Part shown: one piece after another, positions 44,169 through 55,591 of the stretch
Position numbering within the stretch: position 1 is the first letter of the stretch
Layout of the letters: every line of letters starts with the position of its first letter
From: Euphorbia lathyris
Taxonomy: Eukaryota; Streptophyta; Magnoliopsida; Malpighiales; Euphorbiaceae
Assembly: GCF_963576675.1 (NCBI RefSeq)
Contig: NC_088914.1
Location: 13,619,001 to 13,683,000, forward strand
Direction of reading: 5' to 3'
DNA length: 64,000 nt
The notes under the pieces: generated by a model
Seen by the model: the letters and a program-made list of their open reading frames with translations, nothing else
Database searches by the model: none
What the model was told of the DNA's origin: nothing
Program-made: the position numbers and the translations under genes

Positions 44169-45463
44169 GGGTTAATTACAAATAACTACCCTGTGGTTTG
44201 GCCGATTTGCGATGTGGTACCTCTGGTACTTTTTTTTTTGCAAACACAACCTCGAGGTTATCACCGTTAGCAAAATCAAGGAAACGGTAAAAATTCTGTT
44301 AAATCAAATGGGCATTTTTGGGAAAAAAATTCACTTGTTTGTTTGACTTTTTTAGTTGACCTTCTTCTTCTTCCTTCTCTCTCTCCTCTCTCTCCTTCTT
44401 TTTCCATTCTTCTTCCATTGTTGTTCTTCCTCCTCCTCATTTCTTCTTCTTCTTCTTCCTCCTCTTCTCCTTTCTTCTTCTTCTTCTTTTTTTCTAAAAA
44501 AATTCTAAAATTCCCAGACGTTGAAGAACGTTTGGAATTTCCAGACGTGATTCATCATCACATCTGGAAATTCCAGACGTTCTTCAATGTCTGGAAATTC
44601 TAGACGTGATCACATCTGGAAATTCCAGACGTGAATGTCTGGAAATTTCTAGATGGAAATTTCCAGAATTCTGAAATTTTTTTTAGAATTCTGAAAATTT
44701 CCAGAATGGGCTACGCTGATGATTTTTTCAAAGGACAAATAATCTGTCACATTCCTCAGAGTCTGCATAGTGTAGTCTGACTGGTTCACAACGTATTTTA
44801 GAGTATGCAAAGCATTATTATGAAAATCATCCTGACCAATAGAGAGAAGAATGCATCCACTCGTTGCGGCACATGTGAAAACTATCAACAATATGAGATA
44901 TATCCTCTGAGATCTCTCTGATTTTTCGCCTTTTATGTTGATTCTCCATTGGAAAAAATACTGTAATGCAAGGGCCAAACCAAATATGAAAAACCATATG
45001 ATGCCTATAATGAAACATGAGCTCCTGTGAAACCAACAGTAGCCCAATAATTCCAGGATTCTAGAAAATTTCTAGAATTTAAAAGAAATAGAAAAAGAAA
45101 AGAAAAAAAAGGAAGAAGAAGAGGTAGAGGAGGAGGAAGAAGAAGAAAATAGAGGAGGAGGAGGAGGAGGAGGAGGAAGAAGAAGAAGATGATGAAGAAC
45201 AATGGAAGAAGAAGATGAAGAAGAGTGAAGAAGAAGATGGAAGAAGAAGGAGACGAGAGAGAGAGAAAGAAAAATAATAAAAAATAAAATAAAATTCGTT
45301 TTTCCTAAATTACCTCCTACCATGTCATCATCTTAACAGTTTCTATCTATTTGCCTTGATTTTGCTAACGGTGACAACCACAGGGTTGTGTTTGTAAAAA
45401 AAATACCACAGGTACCACATCGCAAATCAGTCAAACCACATGATAGTTATTTGTAATTAACCC
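44169..45463. mobile_element. Pack-MULE, 1,295 bp
   Basis: Terminal inverted repeats start GGGTTAATTACAAATAACTA at left and extend about 150 bp, with the matching right arm ending TAGTTATTTGTAATTAACCC. It is flanked by a perfect 9-bp target duplication TATAATTAA (44160-44168, 45464-45472). The interior has mirrored CT-rich/GA-rich tracts and a 360-bp captured piece of a host gene on the minus strand. No transposase. Confidence 0.85.
44649..45060 (-). pseudogene. Captured fragment of a plant multi-pass membrane protein gene
   Basis: Minus-strand open frame with FGLALALQYFFQWRINIKG, a hydrophobic helix (YLILLIVFTCAATSGCILL) and SIGQDDFHNNALHTLKYVVN, followed by QSDYTMQTLRNVTDYLSF. This matches a conserved plant transmembrane family (the Arabidopsis At2g12400/At1g71110 type, from memory). 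A frameshift near 45010-45025 separates the preceding NYWATVGFTGA segment, so the copy is non-functional as a protein. Neighbouring GACGTCTGGAAATTCC-like repeats at 44510-44660 are of unknown origin. Confidence 0.7.
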
Positions 45464-45704
45464 TATAATTAATTACAACCTAGAATTGTTTCAAAAAAAT
45501 AAAAATAAACTTACAACCTAGAATTTCATAAAAAAAGAAAATATAATCTAGAAACTAGGAAGAATTAATGCTAATTAGTAGAAAAAATAGCATTAACTAA
45601 GTTATAAAAAGAAGAAAACATTTATATGTCTCAAGATCACATTAGTTATTTTGTTAAACAAATATTTTCTAGCCAAATAGCATTATCCTTTATAATTAAT
45701 TTTT

Positions 45705-46182
45705 GGGTAAAGTTCAAATAAAACCCCTGTGGTTTCACTAATTTTCAGATAAATGACTATGGTTTACTTTTTGTCAAAACGAGGATTGATGTTTTTAACT
45801 TTAACAAAATAAGGACTTTTTCGATTGATACTATTAAAATCACCTTGGACGACTTCAAAAATGACATATTTTAAGAACTACTAATATTTTAAGCAACTTT
45901 AATTCTTCAACTTTTTTATTTTGAGATTGTTTAGGTGATGTTTGGTAAAGAGAGAGAAAGTTCCAAAAAAGATGATTTTCGAAAATCGAAATGCAGTTCC
46001 GTAGAAAATATGCCATTGAACAACTTTAATTCTTGAAAATTTTCATTTTCAGGTAGTTAAAGATGGTTTTAATAGCATTAATCCAAGTTTGAAACCCGAA
46101 TCCTTGTTTTGACAAAAAGTAAACCACAGTCCTTTATCTGAAAATTAGTGAAACCAGAGAGGTTTTATTTGAACTTTACCCT
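45705..46182. mobile_element. Mutator-like MITE, 478 bp
   Basis: Inverted arms of over 80 bp start GGGTAAAGTTCAAATAAAAC at both ends. Perfect 9-bp target duplication TTAATTTTT (45696-45704, 46183-46191). It shares interior phrases with 1-345. Non-coding. Confidence 0.8.
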
Positions 46183-46328
46183 TAATTTTTATAATTGGAA
46201 GAATATAGTATTATATTTTGAAATTTAGTATTATAAATCATTCTAATAAATTTATACATTTTTCAAAAATATTGATCGATGAGTAATATCCATTAAAAAA
46301 TAATCCATATATACATATATATAACTTA

Positions 46329-47128
46329 TGATGAGGGCATCCTTCCTCTAAGCCCGAGTCTGGAGCTACGAGGCGGAACACGGGAGAATCCATCGAAGGA
46401 AGGCGAAAGCAAAGACAAACCAGAGAGCACGCGGAGCGTGCCTAGCAAGACGCGAGGCGTGGCGAGTCCCGTTTCTGAAGGAGTGTCAAGGAACTCAGGG
46501 ACGCAGAGCATCCCAACTAGTACGCGGGGTGCATGTGGCAGCTTCCAGCGAGAATCATCTCAAGAGGTCAAGTACGCGGCGGCATACGCTTAGGACGCCA
46601 TGTGTAGATTCCAACCCATAGAGCCACCCAGTCCAGGAGCTCAACTACGCGAGGCGTAGTCCTGAAGACGCCACATGTAAGGAGCATCATCGAGCGTCCC
46701 CAAGTTCAGAGACTCAAACACGCTGGGCGTAACTCCTGGGGCGCGGGGCGTACTCTGCTGGAAGGATACTTCTCCTCCAAGTTCTTACCAAGAGGGGACC
46801 ATTACTGTTGGTGTTAATTACTATTTTGCCACCAATCCCTTATTACTAAACTACCATGGACTCTTTCATTTCCTATCCTACCTTATTCACATGTTTTGCC
46901 CAAAACCCTATTCATGGGTTTTTAGCCTTTTCTCTTCTTATTTGGGAGAGTATTTAAACTCTCTTCTTTGTAATGTTTGATAACTTTGATGAATTAAAAC
47001 TAAAGAGCCTCCATTGGAGCTTGGATTTTCAATTCTTGGGTTTACTCAACCTTCTAGTTTGAGCTAGAGAAGATTGCACTCTTTGTTGGTTTATGATTAA
47101 AACCTCCAGTCGATTTCAATCTACATCA
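46329..47128 (+). repeat. Chromovirus 5' LTR
   Basis: 800 bp, starting TGATGAGGGCATCC and ending CTACATCA. It is rich in variants of ACGCGGGGCGTA between about 46430 and 46760. A TATA-like TATTTAAA is at 46951-46958, followed by CT-rich DNA. Confidence 0.88.
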
Positions 47129-47130
47129 GT

Positions 47131-47143
47131 TGGTATCAGAGCC
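47131..47143 (+). other. Primer-binding site (initiator tRNA-Met)
   Basis: TGGTATCAGAGCC two bases after the LTR, complementary to the 3' end of plant initiator tRNA-Met. Confidence 0.85.
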
Positions 47144-47178
47144 GAGGCATTTTCCTTCCCGGTGACTTCTTCTCGGAA

Positions 47179-48629
47179 ATGGTTCAACCACGTATCACAA
47201 ACGAAGCCACCTGATCCACAGAACAAAGAGTTGAGGCGTTAGAAGGCAACTTGAAGCATCTAACAGAGTCTTTAAGAACGTTTGAGGAAATATATGACAC
47301 GAGTACCCATTAGATTCTTCTTGCCCTTGAAGAACTAAAGATCAGACACCGCAACACTCAAGCTCTTCTAACAGGAGAACCCCACCGGCGGCAAGAAGAG
47401 CAACCCCGACTTCAACTTGAGCGATAACCCACTCCACCTCCTAGAAGGAATCATGCACCACAACTACCAATGGGCCCTAGGGTTCAAGAGGTAAGACAAA
47501 ACAATCCCCTAGTCATTACAAATGTGGATAGTGATAGTGATGGGGATTTATTTGATGACTATGATATGCCTATGATTGCTAGAAATATGGGGATTAGGAT
47601 GAATGATGATGTTTGAATGATAGGCATAGAAATGACATGCATGTGAATGATGTTGTTGGTCCCGCGCATGTGCATGTCGGGAATATAGATATTGTGCATG
47701 ATAATGTTGTAGGTGGTTATAAAAGGGAGAATGTTGGGTTGAATGATCCGTATGGGGGTCAAGGTAATGAAAGAGGCGGATATGGGAGAGAGCCGAATTT
47801 GAGAAGGGCATATGGAGGTAATTTTGAGCGGGATGATGCTTTTAAGCTAAAAGTGGATTTACCGTCGTTCGGGGGAGAACTCGACATAGAGGGTTTCCTT
47901 GATTGGTTGTTAGGGGTGGAACGGTTCTTTGATTATGCGGGAATACCGGAGGATCGGAAAGTCCATTTAGTAGCTTACCGGTTGAAAGGAGGAGCTTCGG
48001 TATGGTGGGATAATATGAATGAAGGAAGAAGAAGAGGAGGAAGGGAGCCGATTAGATCTTGGCTTAGAATGAAATCGATGTTGCGGAAGAGGTTTCTACC
48101 ACCCGACTACGAGTAATACATTTACAGTTCTTATCGAAATTGCTCACAAGGTGCAAGGAGTGTGCACGAATACACCTCGGAGTTCTTGCGGCTTTCGGCA
48201 AGGGCTAACTTATCGGAAACCGAAAGCCAACAGACTTCAAGGTATCTTGAAGGATTGAGGTACAACATCCAAGACCGAATTGGGATGCAAATGGTGATTC
48301 GGGTGTAAGACGCCCGTAATTTAGCATTAAAGGCCGAGGCACAGTTGAGTTTGAGGGGACGTGAAGGCTATAGGAGAGCCGGGACTGAAGGTACTTATGG
48401 AGGGAGAGGAGCTCCCAAGGGGATTGATAAAGGCAGGGATATTGCAAGTTCAAGTGATCCCAAGGCACCAAGTGTGGGAAAGGCACCTAGTGGAGATGTG
48501 AGGCCTTTTAAGGCAACACAACCCCCTACAGGCAACAACCCCTATGCGAGACAGGCTCCATTCAAATGTTTCCGATGCAATGAGTCGGGTCACTGTTCCA
48601 ATGAGTCTCCCAAGAGGAGAAGTGCAAAT
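47179..48629 (+). pseudogene. Chromovirus gag (decayed)
   Basis: Begins at ATG 47179 (MVQPRITNEA) but is soon broken by stops and a frameshift. The longest clean piece (47613-48116) carries the capsid signature LKVDLPSFGGELDIEGFLDW and AYRLKGGASVWWDN. Further stops follow at 48114 and 48306. The nucleocapsid zinc knuckle CFRCNESGHCSNE lies near 48566. The region ends where the Copia element is inserted. Confidence 0.8.
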
Positions 48630-50580
48630 TGAAGGTAAATAGGCAAACGTTTGGCAGCGAAAATATAAAAATTTTAACCTATTTCCTTAAACCAAGATCC
48701 GTTAATCGTTATTTCATATAAAGAGGGTCAGAAGGAAATATCTTTTGAAGAACTATCTACCGTTGTAAGCGAAGTGCCCTCAACTCTAGATCCAAGTTCA
48801 CGAGCATAAAACAAAACACAAATATAAAAAAATATAAGAATTCAACCAAGTAATAGCAATCAAGATAGATTGCCTCTAATTAATCAACACAAGATCAAAA
48901 GAATGGAAACGAGCGGAGCAATTTCTTCCTCTACAATAGACTAGTCAAAATTCTCTCTCTATTAGGGATTAACCAAGTACACCTATAAAAGGGGATATAT
49001 ATAGCCTCTTGTATCTAAACTTTAGTTAGATAGAATTAGGTTACTTCTTTTGAGTTTTATTCTAAAATAAAACTTCATAAATATTATCTATGGTTTTTAG
49101 ATAACTTCTTTAGAGTTTTATTCCAAAATAAAAACTTCATAAATATTATCTATAGTTTTAGATAACTTCTTTACAGTTTTATTCTAACATAAAAACTTCA
49201 TAAATATTATCTATAGTTTTAGATAACTTCTTTATAGTTTTATTCTAAAATAAAAACTTCATAAATATTATCTAAAGTTATATCTAAATATAAAGATAAT
49301 ATTAGGTTGTTTGGTAGAATAATATTTAGAAGCAATTTAATCACTTTAAATCTTCTAACTTAATTATTCCATAATTAATTTATCAACAATTATAATCTAA
49401 TCATAATTGACTAAAATAAATTAATTCTCACATGTATATATATAATACATGTATTTCCTCTTTTTATTATTTGGGCCTTTATATTGGGCTTCCATCTATT
49501 AATTAACATCCATTCCTCTTTTGGTTCCAAGTTTTATGTGTGACCCATTAGGTTCTTATTGCTTCTAGCCGTATACAACTATTAAATTAATTTTCTCAGA
49601 ATTATATTTAATCTTTGTATAACGGAATGAGTGCGCGAACTATGATTGGCAGATCCGAAACATTCCCCTAGAGCTATAAGAAGATAGGTTGATTCCGTCG
49701 TTGATCTTTCCGTATTAGTTACAGTATAATTCGATCCTTTGTCAACTACATCCTTGAACAGAATCTTATGACTATGGGCAATGTCAAGTCATATATAGCG
49801 AGACGTTCGTTTTACTTATACATGCCGAGTTAACTCCAATTAGATAGGTTAAGTGAAATCTACATTTCAAGTCTTAAGCTATCACCTTGCAAGGATTTAG
49901 TGTTAAGTCTTCCACAAGCGATCCTTGGACATATCTCCCATTTATCAGGAGTGACAAATGCTCAATCCAATGTATAACTATCCTGCAATTACTTAATGTG
50001 ATACCTAACGTTTGCCGTACACACCCCAGAGTCATCCCTGTTATGGATCGTGTTACAACAGGATCAAAGCATCACATTCCATAATCCAGAATCACTAATT
50101 AACATTCCTTTGAGTCTTAGGATTACTTATACCTATTAATACCAATGAGATGAACATGTGACAAGGATAAATCTACCCATCCTGTTATCTCAAGTCGGGT
50201 CCCCAATCCTAATGAACCCCATGTAACTGTCTAGATATCTGCATATCTGAAGCTTGTGAGATCAGCTCTCTGTCTCGACAGAAAATATTGTTACATGCAA
50301 GTCTCAACTGTGTTATGTCAATCCTTATTCAAAACATATCACTTGACTTGGGGTGGTTTTAAGTTTATTAGTTTATTATAATGTTTCGTCTCACTTTATG
50401 CTTGTATGAACACTTTATAATCACTTTAAATAAACTTAGGGATTTCCTTTTATTAGACTTATTTAGTTCTTTAAAAGAGGTTGCCTTTATACGGTTATGA
50501 AACCATATCTTGTTAAAACAAATGACATAAAGAACAATTCATTTACATTAGGTTTATATCCTGGACACTAAACCCCAACA
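48630..50580 (-). repeat. Copia 3' LTR (left in the window)
   Basis: 1,951 bp. It differs from its partner by several indels, including a missing block of about 29 bp near 48898 and a missing short block near 50568. About four copies of a roughly 61-bp unit (TTTTAGATAACTTCTTTA with AAAAACTTCATAAATATTAT) lie at 49040-49280. The adjacent polypurine tract on the minus strand is AAGTGGGAG. Confidence 0.88.
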
Positions 50581-53500
50581 TACTCCCACTTGGACTAAAG
50601 CCAATTGTTTCTAAAAACATTCCCAAAAGCATTCACATGACCACCATGAACCTTTTGGGGTAAGGCATTCTTTAAATGGATCTATAAGATTGTCCTTTTA
50701 TGGGCACTCTGTTTTGATTCACATGACCACCATGAACCTTTTGGGGTAAGACATTCTTTAAATGGATCTATAAGATTGTCCTTTTATGGGCACTCTGTTT
50801 TGATTCTCATATCTACTCTTGTTGTTATCTCTTGGTAGAGATAGTAACGACTGAGGTAGTGTTTGGATGTATTATGAGACTGCGGGTCCTTGGCAAGAGC
50901 AACGGCTCTATTGTTAATCTCATTAACAATGTCAGGTACCCCACCTAGTTCATTAATGAACTACCTTTCCAAACTTCCTATCAGCTGTTTCCACAGCTGC
51001 TACATACTCTGATTTTGACCTTTGGCTCAACTACGGTTTCCTGCTTGGAACTATTCCAGTTAACCGTACCTCTTTCAGAATAAACTTGTATTCTGTGAGA
51101 TCATCTTTATCTGTTTGATGACTTATATCTGAAAGTCTCCAACTTTCAATTTATCATCTCTATATACTTGGAACATGTCCATAGTTTACCTTAAGTACTT
51201 AAGATTGTCCTTGACAATAATCCAGTGATCATCACTTAGATTGACCTATAATCGACTTTGTCATGCTTAAAGTAACAATGATATTAGGTCTAGTGCGAAA
51301 CGCTTTGAGCACTTTGTCAATGCATTTAGATTGGGAGGGGTCAAGCAGTCTTCTTAATCTTAGATCTTAATCTTTAAGATGTAAGCTGCTTCTCCTTAGT
51401 CTATTATGGAGAATTTTATCCGATAACCAAAATTTTCACCAATTGTAGTGTAGCCATGTCATTCCCATTAGTAGAATATCATCGAAATGTCATACTAAGT
51501 AAATGACCAAGCTCCCACTAGTTTACATGTAAAGGCTCATACGAGCTCCCACTAGTTTACATGTATAGGTTTGTAAGAGTCTCCTCATAAGCTGTAGGTT
51601 CATCGTCTAATACTTGAACCTCTTCGTTGTCTCCCACTAGAAATCCAAATCTCTTTGGGATTTCATCGGCTCCCACTATAAATCCAAATCTCTTAGGGAT
51701 TTTGATGAACTTGACCAGACCAATGAGTTAGTAATGTCACCAGTGTCTCATCTTGTGAGACAGATTCGTGTTCCACTATCGCTTCCGCTATTTCAGCCTA
51801 TCCTTCCTTTTGAACTTCATCAAGTTCAATTACGCTTTCTATTTATGTTTCTAGAGAAACTCTTTCTTTAGAAGTATAGCGTCTTTGGATACTGTTACTT
51901 TTGATCATATGGATGATAGAAGTAATATCCTACTTTTCTTTCGGATATCCAATGAAGAAGTATTTATTAGATTTAGAATCTAACTTATCTGATGTGTTTA
52001 ACACATGCTGACCACCCCTAAACTCTCATAAAAGAGAAACTGGGTTTCTTTTTCCATGAACAATTCAAATGGAATAGAACTGGCGGATTTTGTGGATACT
52101 CGGTTTAAGGTATATAAGGTGGTTTCCAAGGTGTAGCCCTAGAACATCTTTGGAAGAGAGGTTATGCTCATCATGGATTGTACTATATCTGATAGAGTAC
52201 AATTTCTCCTTTCAGATACATCGTGGTGTATACGGAGGGGTCCATTGTGAATGAATCCATAATCATTTAGATAATTCAGGAAAACATTTGAAAAAAAAAA
52301 TTCTACCTCGATCTAATCGAAGTACTTTAATAGACTTTCCTGTTTGAATCATTTGAACTTTCTCAAAAGTTTCTGACTTATGCTTCATTAAGAAGATGTA
52401 TCAATATCTGGTATGATCATCTTATGAAACTAATGAAGTGACTGAACCTTTTTCTTTGCTTGTGTTGATATATGACTAACTACATCTGAATGTACTAGTC
52501 CTAGAGTGTCTGATACACATTCTCCTTTATTGCTAAAGGGTGTCCGTGTCATCTTTGCCTTTAAACAAGACTTACATGTGTCCATTGATTCAAAAATCAA
52601 CTGAGTTTATAAGCCCATTCTTGATGAAGCTTGAACATGTGTTTTTCGTTTATATGGCCTAGGTGACATTCCCACAAGTAGGTTGAATTATCTATCTTTT
52701 AATTCCAAATGTAGAAGCACCATCCTGACCCGTCTTCTAAAGAGAGTCCAAGTACATCTTACAGTTCTTCTTCCATTTCCTTTCTTTACCATATTAGTGG
52801 CATTCCCTACTTGCTTTTATTGACTTGGGTTCTTTAGAATTTGGAAACTTCCCTTTTCACTCGTGAGATCCCTCAATACCAAGTTCTTACATCACTTTCT
52901 TAAGATTTGGGCTCAACTGACTTGAGCATATTCAATAGCTCTTCTATAGAGGTCTTTGAGTTTATTCATGATGAGCTTACGAATAAATCTTCAGGAAGGA
53001 TCGCAGAACTAAGTCGACACTTAATTCAAATCTAATACTTGAAAGCTTCTGTGATGTAATCAATCGTCTTGACACAAAGTGTCATAGCTGCAAGTGTGAT
53101 ACATCCTGTACGTTCGTCATCTGATTGGTGCTTCCAGCAAACATCAATCTTTTGACAGGAGCATCATCTACTAGGGCATTGGGCATCGGTATGCCCAATC
53201 TTTTCGAACTTCAAAACAATTTTGAGTTTGCCAAAGTCGTCGGTGAATTTTGAACTATTCAATTTGTTATCGGTTAAAATATTATGTAGATCCATTTTAT
53301 TAGATATGATGATTCAGAGTATTTACTTTAACTTGGGAGTGAGATAGAGTGACGTATGTTTATTCATTTGCTTTAAAGTATATCAATTTAAAAATTATAG
53401 GTCTTTTAATTCATTTTAAATTGCTCCCACTATTTTGCCAAATTAATAGCCCTCCATATTAATTCGAAGAATTTCACAAATCCTTTAGTGAGCTAGGATC

Positions 53501-55577
53501 CTAACTCCTGAAATTTCACCTTGAGTTTATTCAACAAGCTGGTCTCATTTGTTAGGTAGATTCATACAATCAATCACATCAACAATGCGATTCCTAGGTT
53601 ATTGGGTTACTAAGCACATTAGTAACTAATATGTTATGCATATTAATCCCAACCATATTGCCCTTTAGTTTATGACAACATGAGTTTACCCATCCAATTA
53701 TCATAATCTAATTTAAGTATTACCCCATATTCATGAAAAAGCGATTTTCGATAATTCAGGTGTTACCATAAGACCACGAGCTTGAGTTTACTCAACAACC
53801 CAAAGGCCCCAGTACTGCCGGCTGAATTATAATATTAGGGAGGGGCAACCGATTTTAATAACTTGCTTATCTACTTAACTTTTAATTAGCAAGGAATTTT
53901 TATTTTAAGTCTCATAATCTAACCTAGTCTTGATTTGCTTTAGCATACATCAGACAAATACAATTTACATTGGTAGTTATGGACATATCATCTAAATTAT
54001 TCCGTTGAGCCAGAAACGAAATAAAGGTCACCCTAAGGTAAATACTAACTATTACATATTTATCCTCCAGGTCCTCCGTCTTTTCCTTGACGCCTTGAAA
54101 TTATATTAACATCAATTTCTATACTACTAGAGAATACAACTAATTTGAAGGGACTTAGATGAGAAGAGAAATTACAACAGAGAGTAGCTAAGGCAGGACA
54201 CGCAGGTCCTATTTTCCAAAAATACCAAAAGACTAAATAACTATTATAGAGGGTCCAAATATGTCCATAACACCAAACATGCAAAGACTCAATTAAATAA
54301 ATTTAATTGGTTGATTACATAAACCCTTTATGTGATATTTAAGTTAATCAAATTAAACTTTTAGATTAATTACATTTTCAATTTTCCTTTAATTAACTTT
54401 ACTATCTAATTAACCTTTAATTAATTTTGTATCATCTATATTTTATCTTAATTAAAGTATATGAAATATAAACTTAATTAGATACTTCAAAATACAACTA
54501 TACAAAAATTAATTATTTGTGTTCAATTATTTACCAAGATTATTTAACGTGTTTAATTCAACCGTATCACATACAAATAATTAAACTTTGTAAAATCAAT
54601 TCCAGAACACAAAACTTTTAAGACGAGAGATTATACATCATTGTGTTTAATCATTTTACCAAAACCGTTTAAAGTGATTAACTAATATATCAAGTATATT
54701 TATTAAGCAAAAAATGGTTTGCAAAATTAAATTAAAACACATACCATTACCATATCCTTTTATTAATTATAACGATTAATAAATTTATATGGGCTGATTC
54801 GTTGTTTCTAAATTTAATTTTGTATCAATGAAATAGTTTATCTAATTAACTGTATCAAAACATCTTAATTAGACAACTGAAATCAATCTATACAATTTAA
54901 AATAGACAACGATTAAATCATGTGGATCGATTAATTCTATATATATTTTAATTTTAGTTTTCTGAAAACCAAAAATATTCAGAAAAAAGTAAAACCGAAA
55001 ATCAGGGGACGAAACTTGATTCGTCCCCGTCGCGGATCGCATCCACGACGCTGGCGGTGTTGCTGCCAAAGGGGCAGCAACATAGCCGCCCAGCAAAAAG
55101 AAGCAGCATCTCAAAGGAGCTGCTACTTCAAAGTTGGCAGCAACTCAAAGAGTTGCTGCCAACATAAACTTTTTTTTATTAAAATTAAAAAACTTTAATT
55201 CTTTTTTATAAAACTCTGTTTTAAATCAAAACTCTTTTAATTAAAAACTTAAATTTTAATTTCGAATATATATATATAAAACTCAGTTTATATTTATATA
55301 ACCTTTTTCAAATATATATCTAATTAATCAATTCTAACCGTTTCGTTTAAATCGTTAACAAAATCAAAATTTTCAAAGATTAATCGAATTAACTCTTTTA
55401 ATGATTCAAACGGTTAAACCCTTAATCCACAAAACACGTATATCTTAATCTCATCTTAACCATTTATCTTTAAATTAATTAACCGAATATAATTGATTAA
55501 TTAACCTAACAATAAATCTATTCAATCTGATTGAAAAACCCTTTTATTTTCATATATGAAATAACGGATTTAACGCA
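50581..55577 (-). pseudogene. Copia internal region, gag-pol remnants
   Basis: Minus-strand remnants of integrase and gag only; frames are closed by many stops and indels, including an 86-bp tandem duplication at 50631-50802 and partial duplications near 51510-51690. The right 2.2 kb (53300-55577) is an AT-rich untranslated leader with a small GC-rich patch (55018-55160) of repeated GCAGCAAC motifs. No ORF in this interval should be called a gene. Confidence 0.7.
50631..50802. repeat. 86-bp tandem duplication
   Basis: Two adjacent copies starting ATTCACATGACCACCATGAA at 50631 and 50717, with a single visible difference (GGCATTC versus GACATTC) apart from the divergent last few bases. Confidence 0.9.
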
Positions 55578-55590
55578 GGCTCTGATACCA
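55578..55590 (-). other. Copia primer-binding site (initiator tRNA-Met)
   Basis: GGCTCTGATACCA on plus is TGGTATCAGAGCC on minus, one base beyond the LTR end, which fixes the orientation of the element. Confidence 0.85.
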
Positions 55591-55591
55591 C

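Noticed and set aside
44649..45047. Functional membrane protein gene
   Set aside because: It is a frameshifted fragment with no start or end of the parent gene, enclosed by Pack-MULE ends.
45005..45323. Leu/Ser-rich minus-strand frames
   Set aside because: They translate the GAA/CTT-rich microsatellite tracts inside the Pack-MULE.
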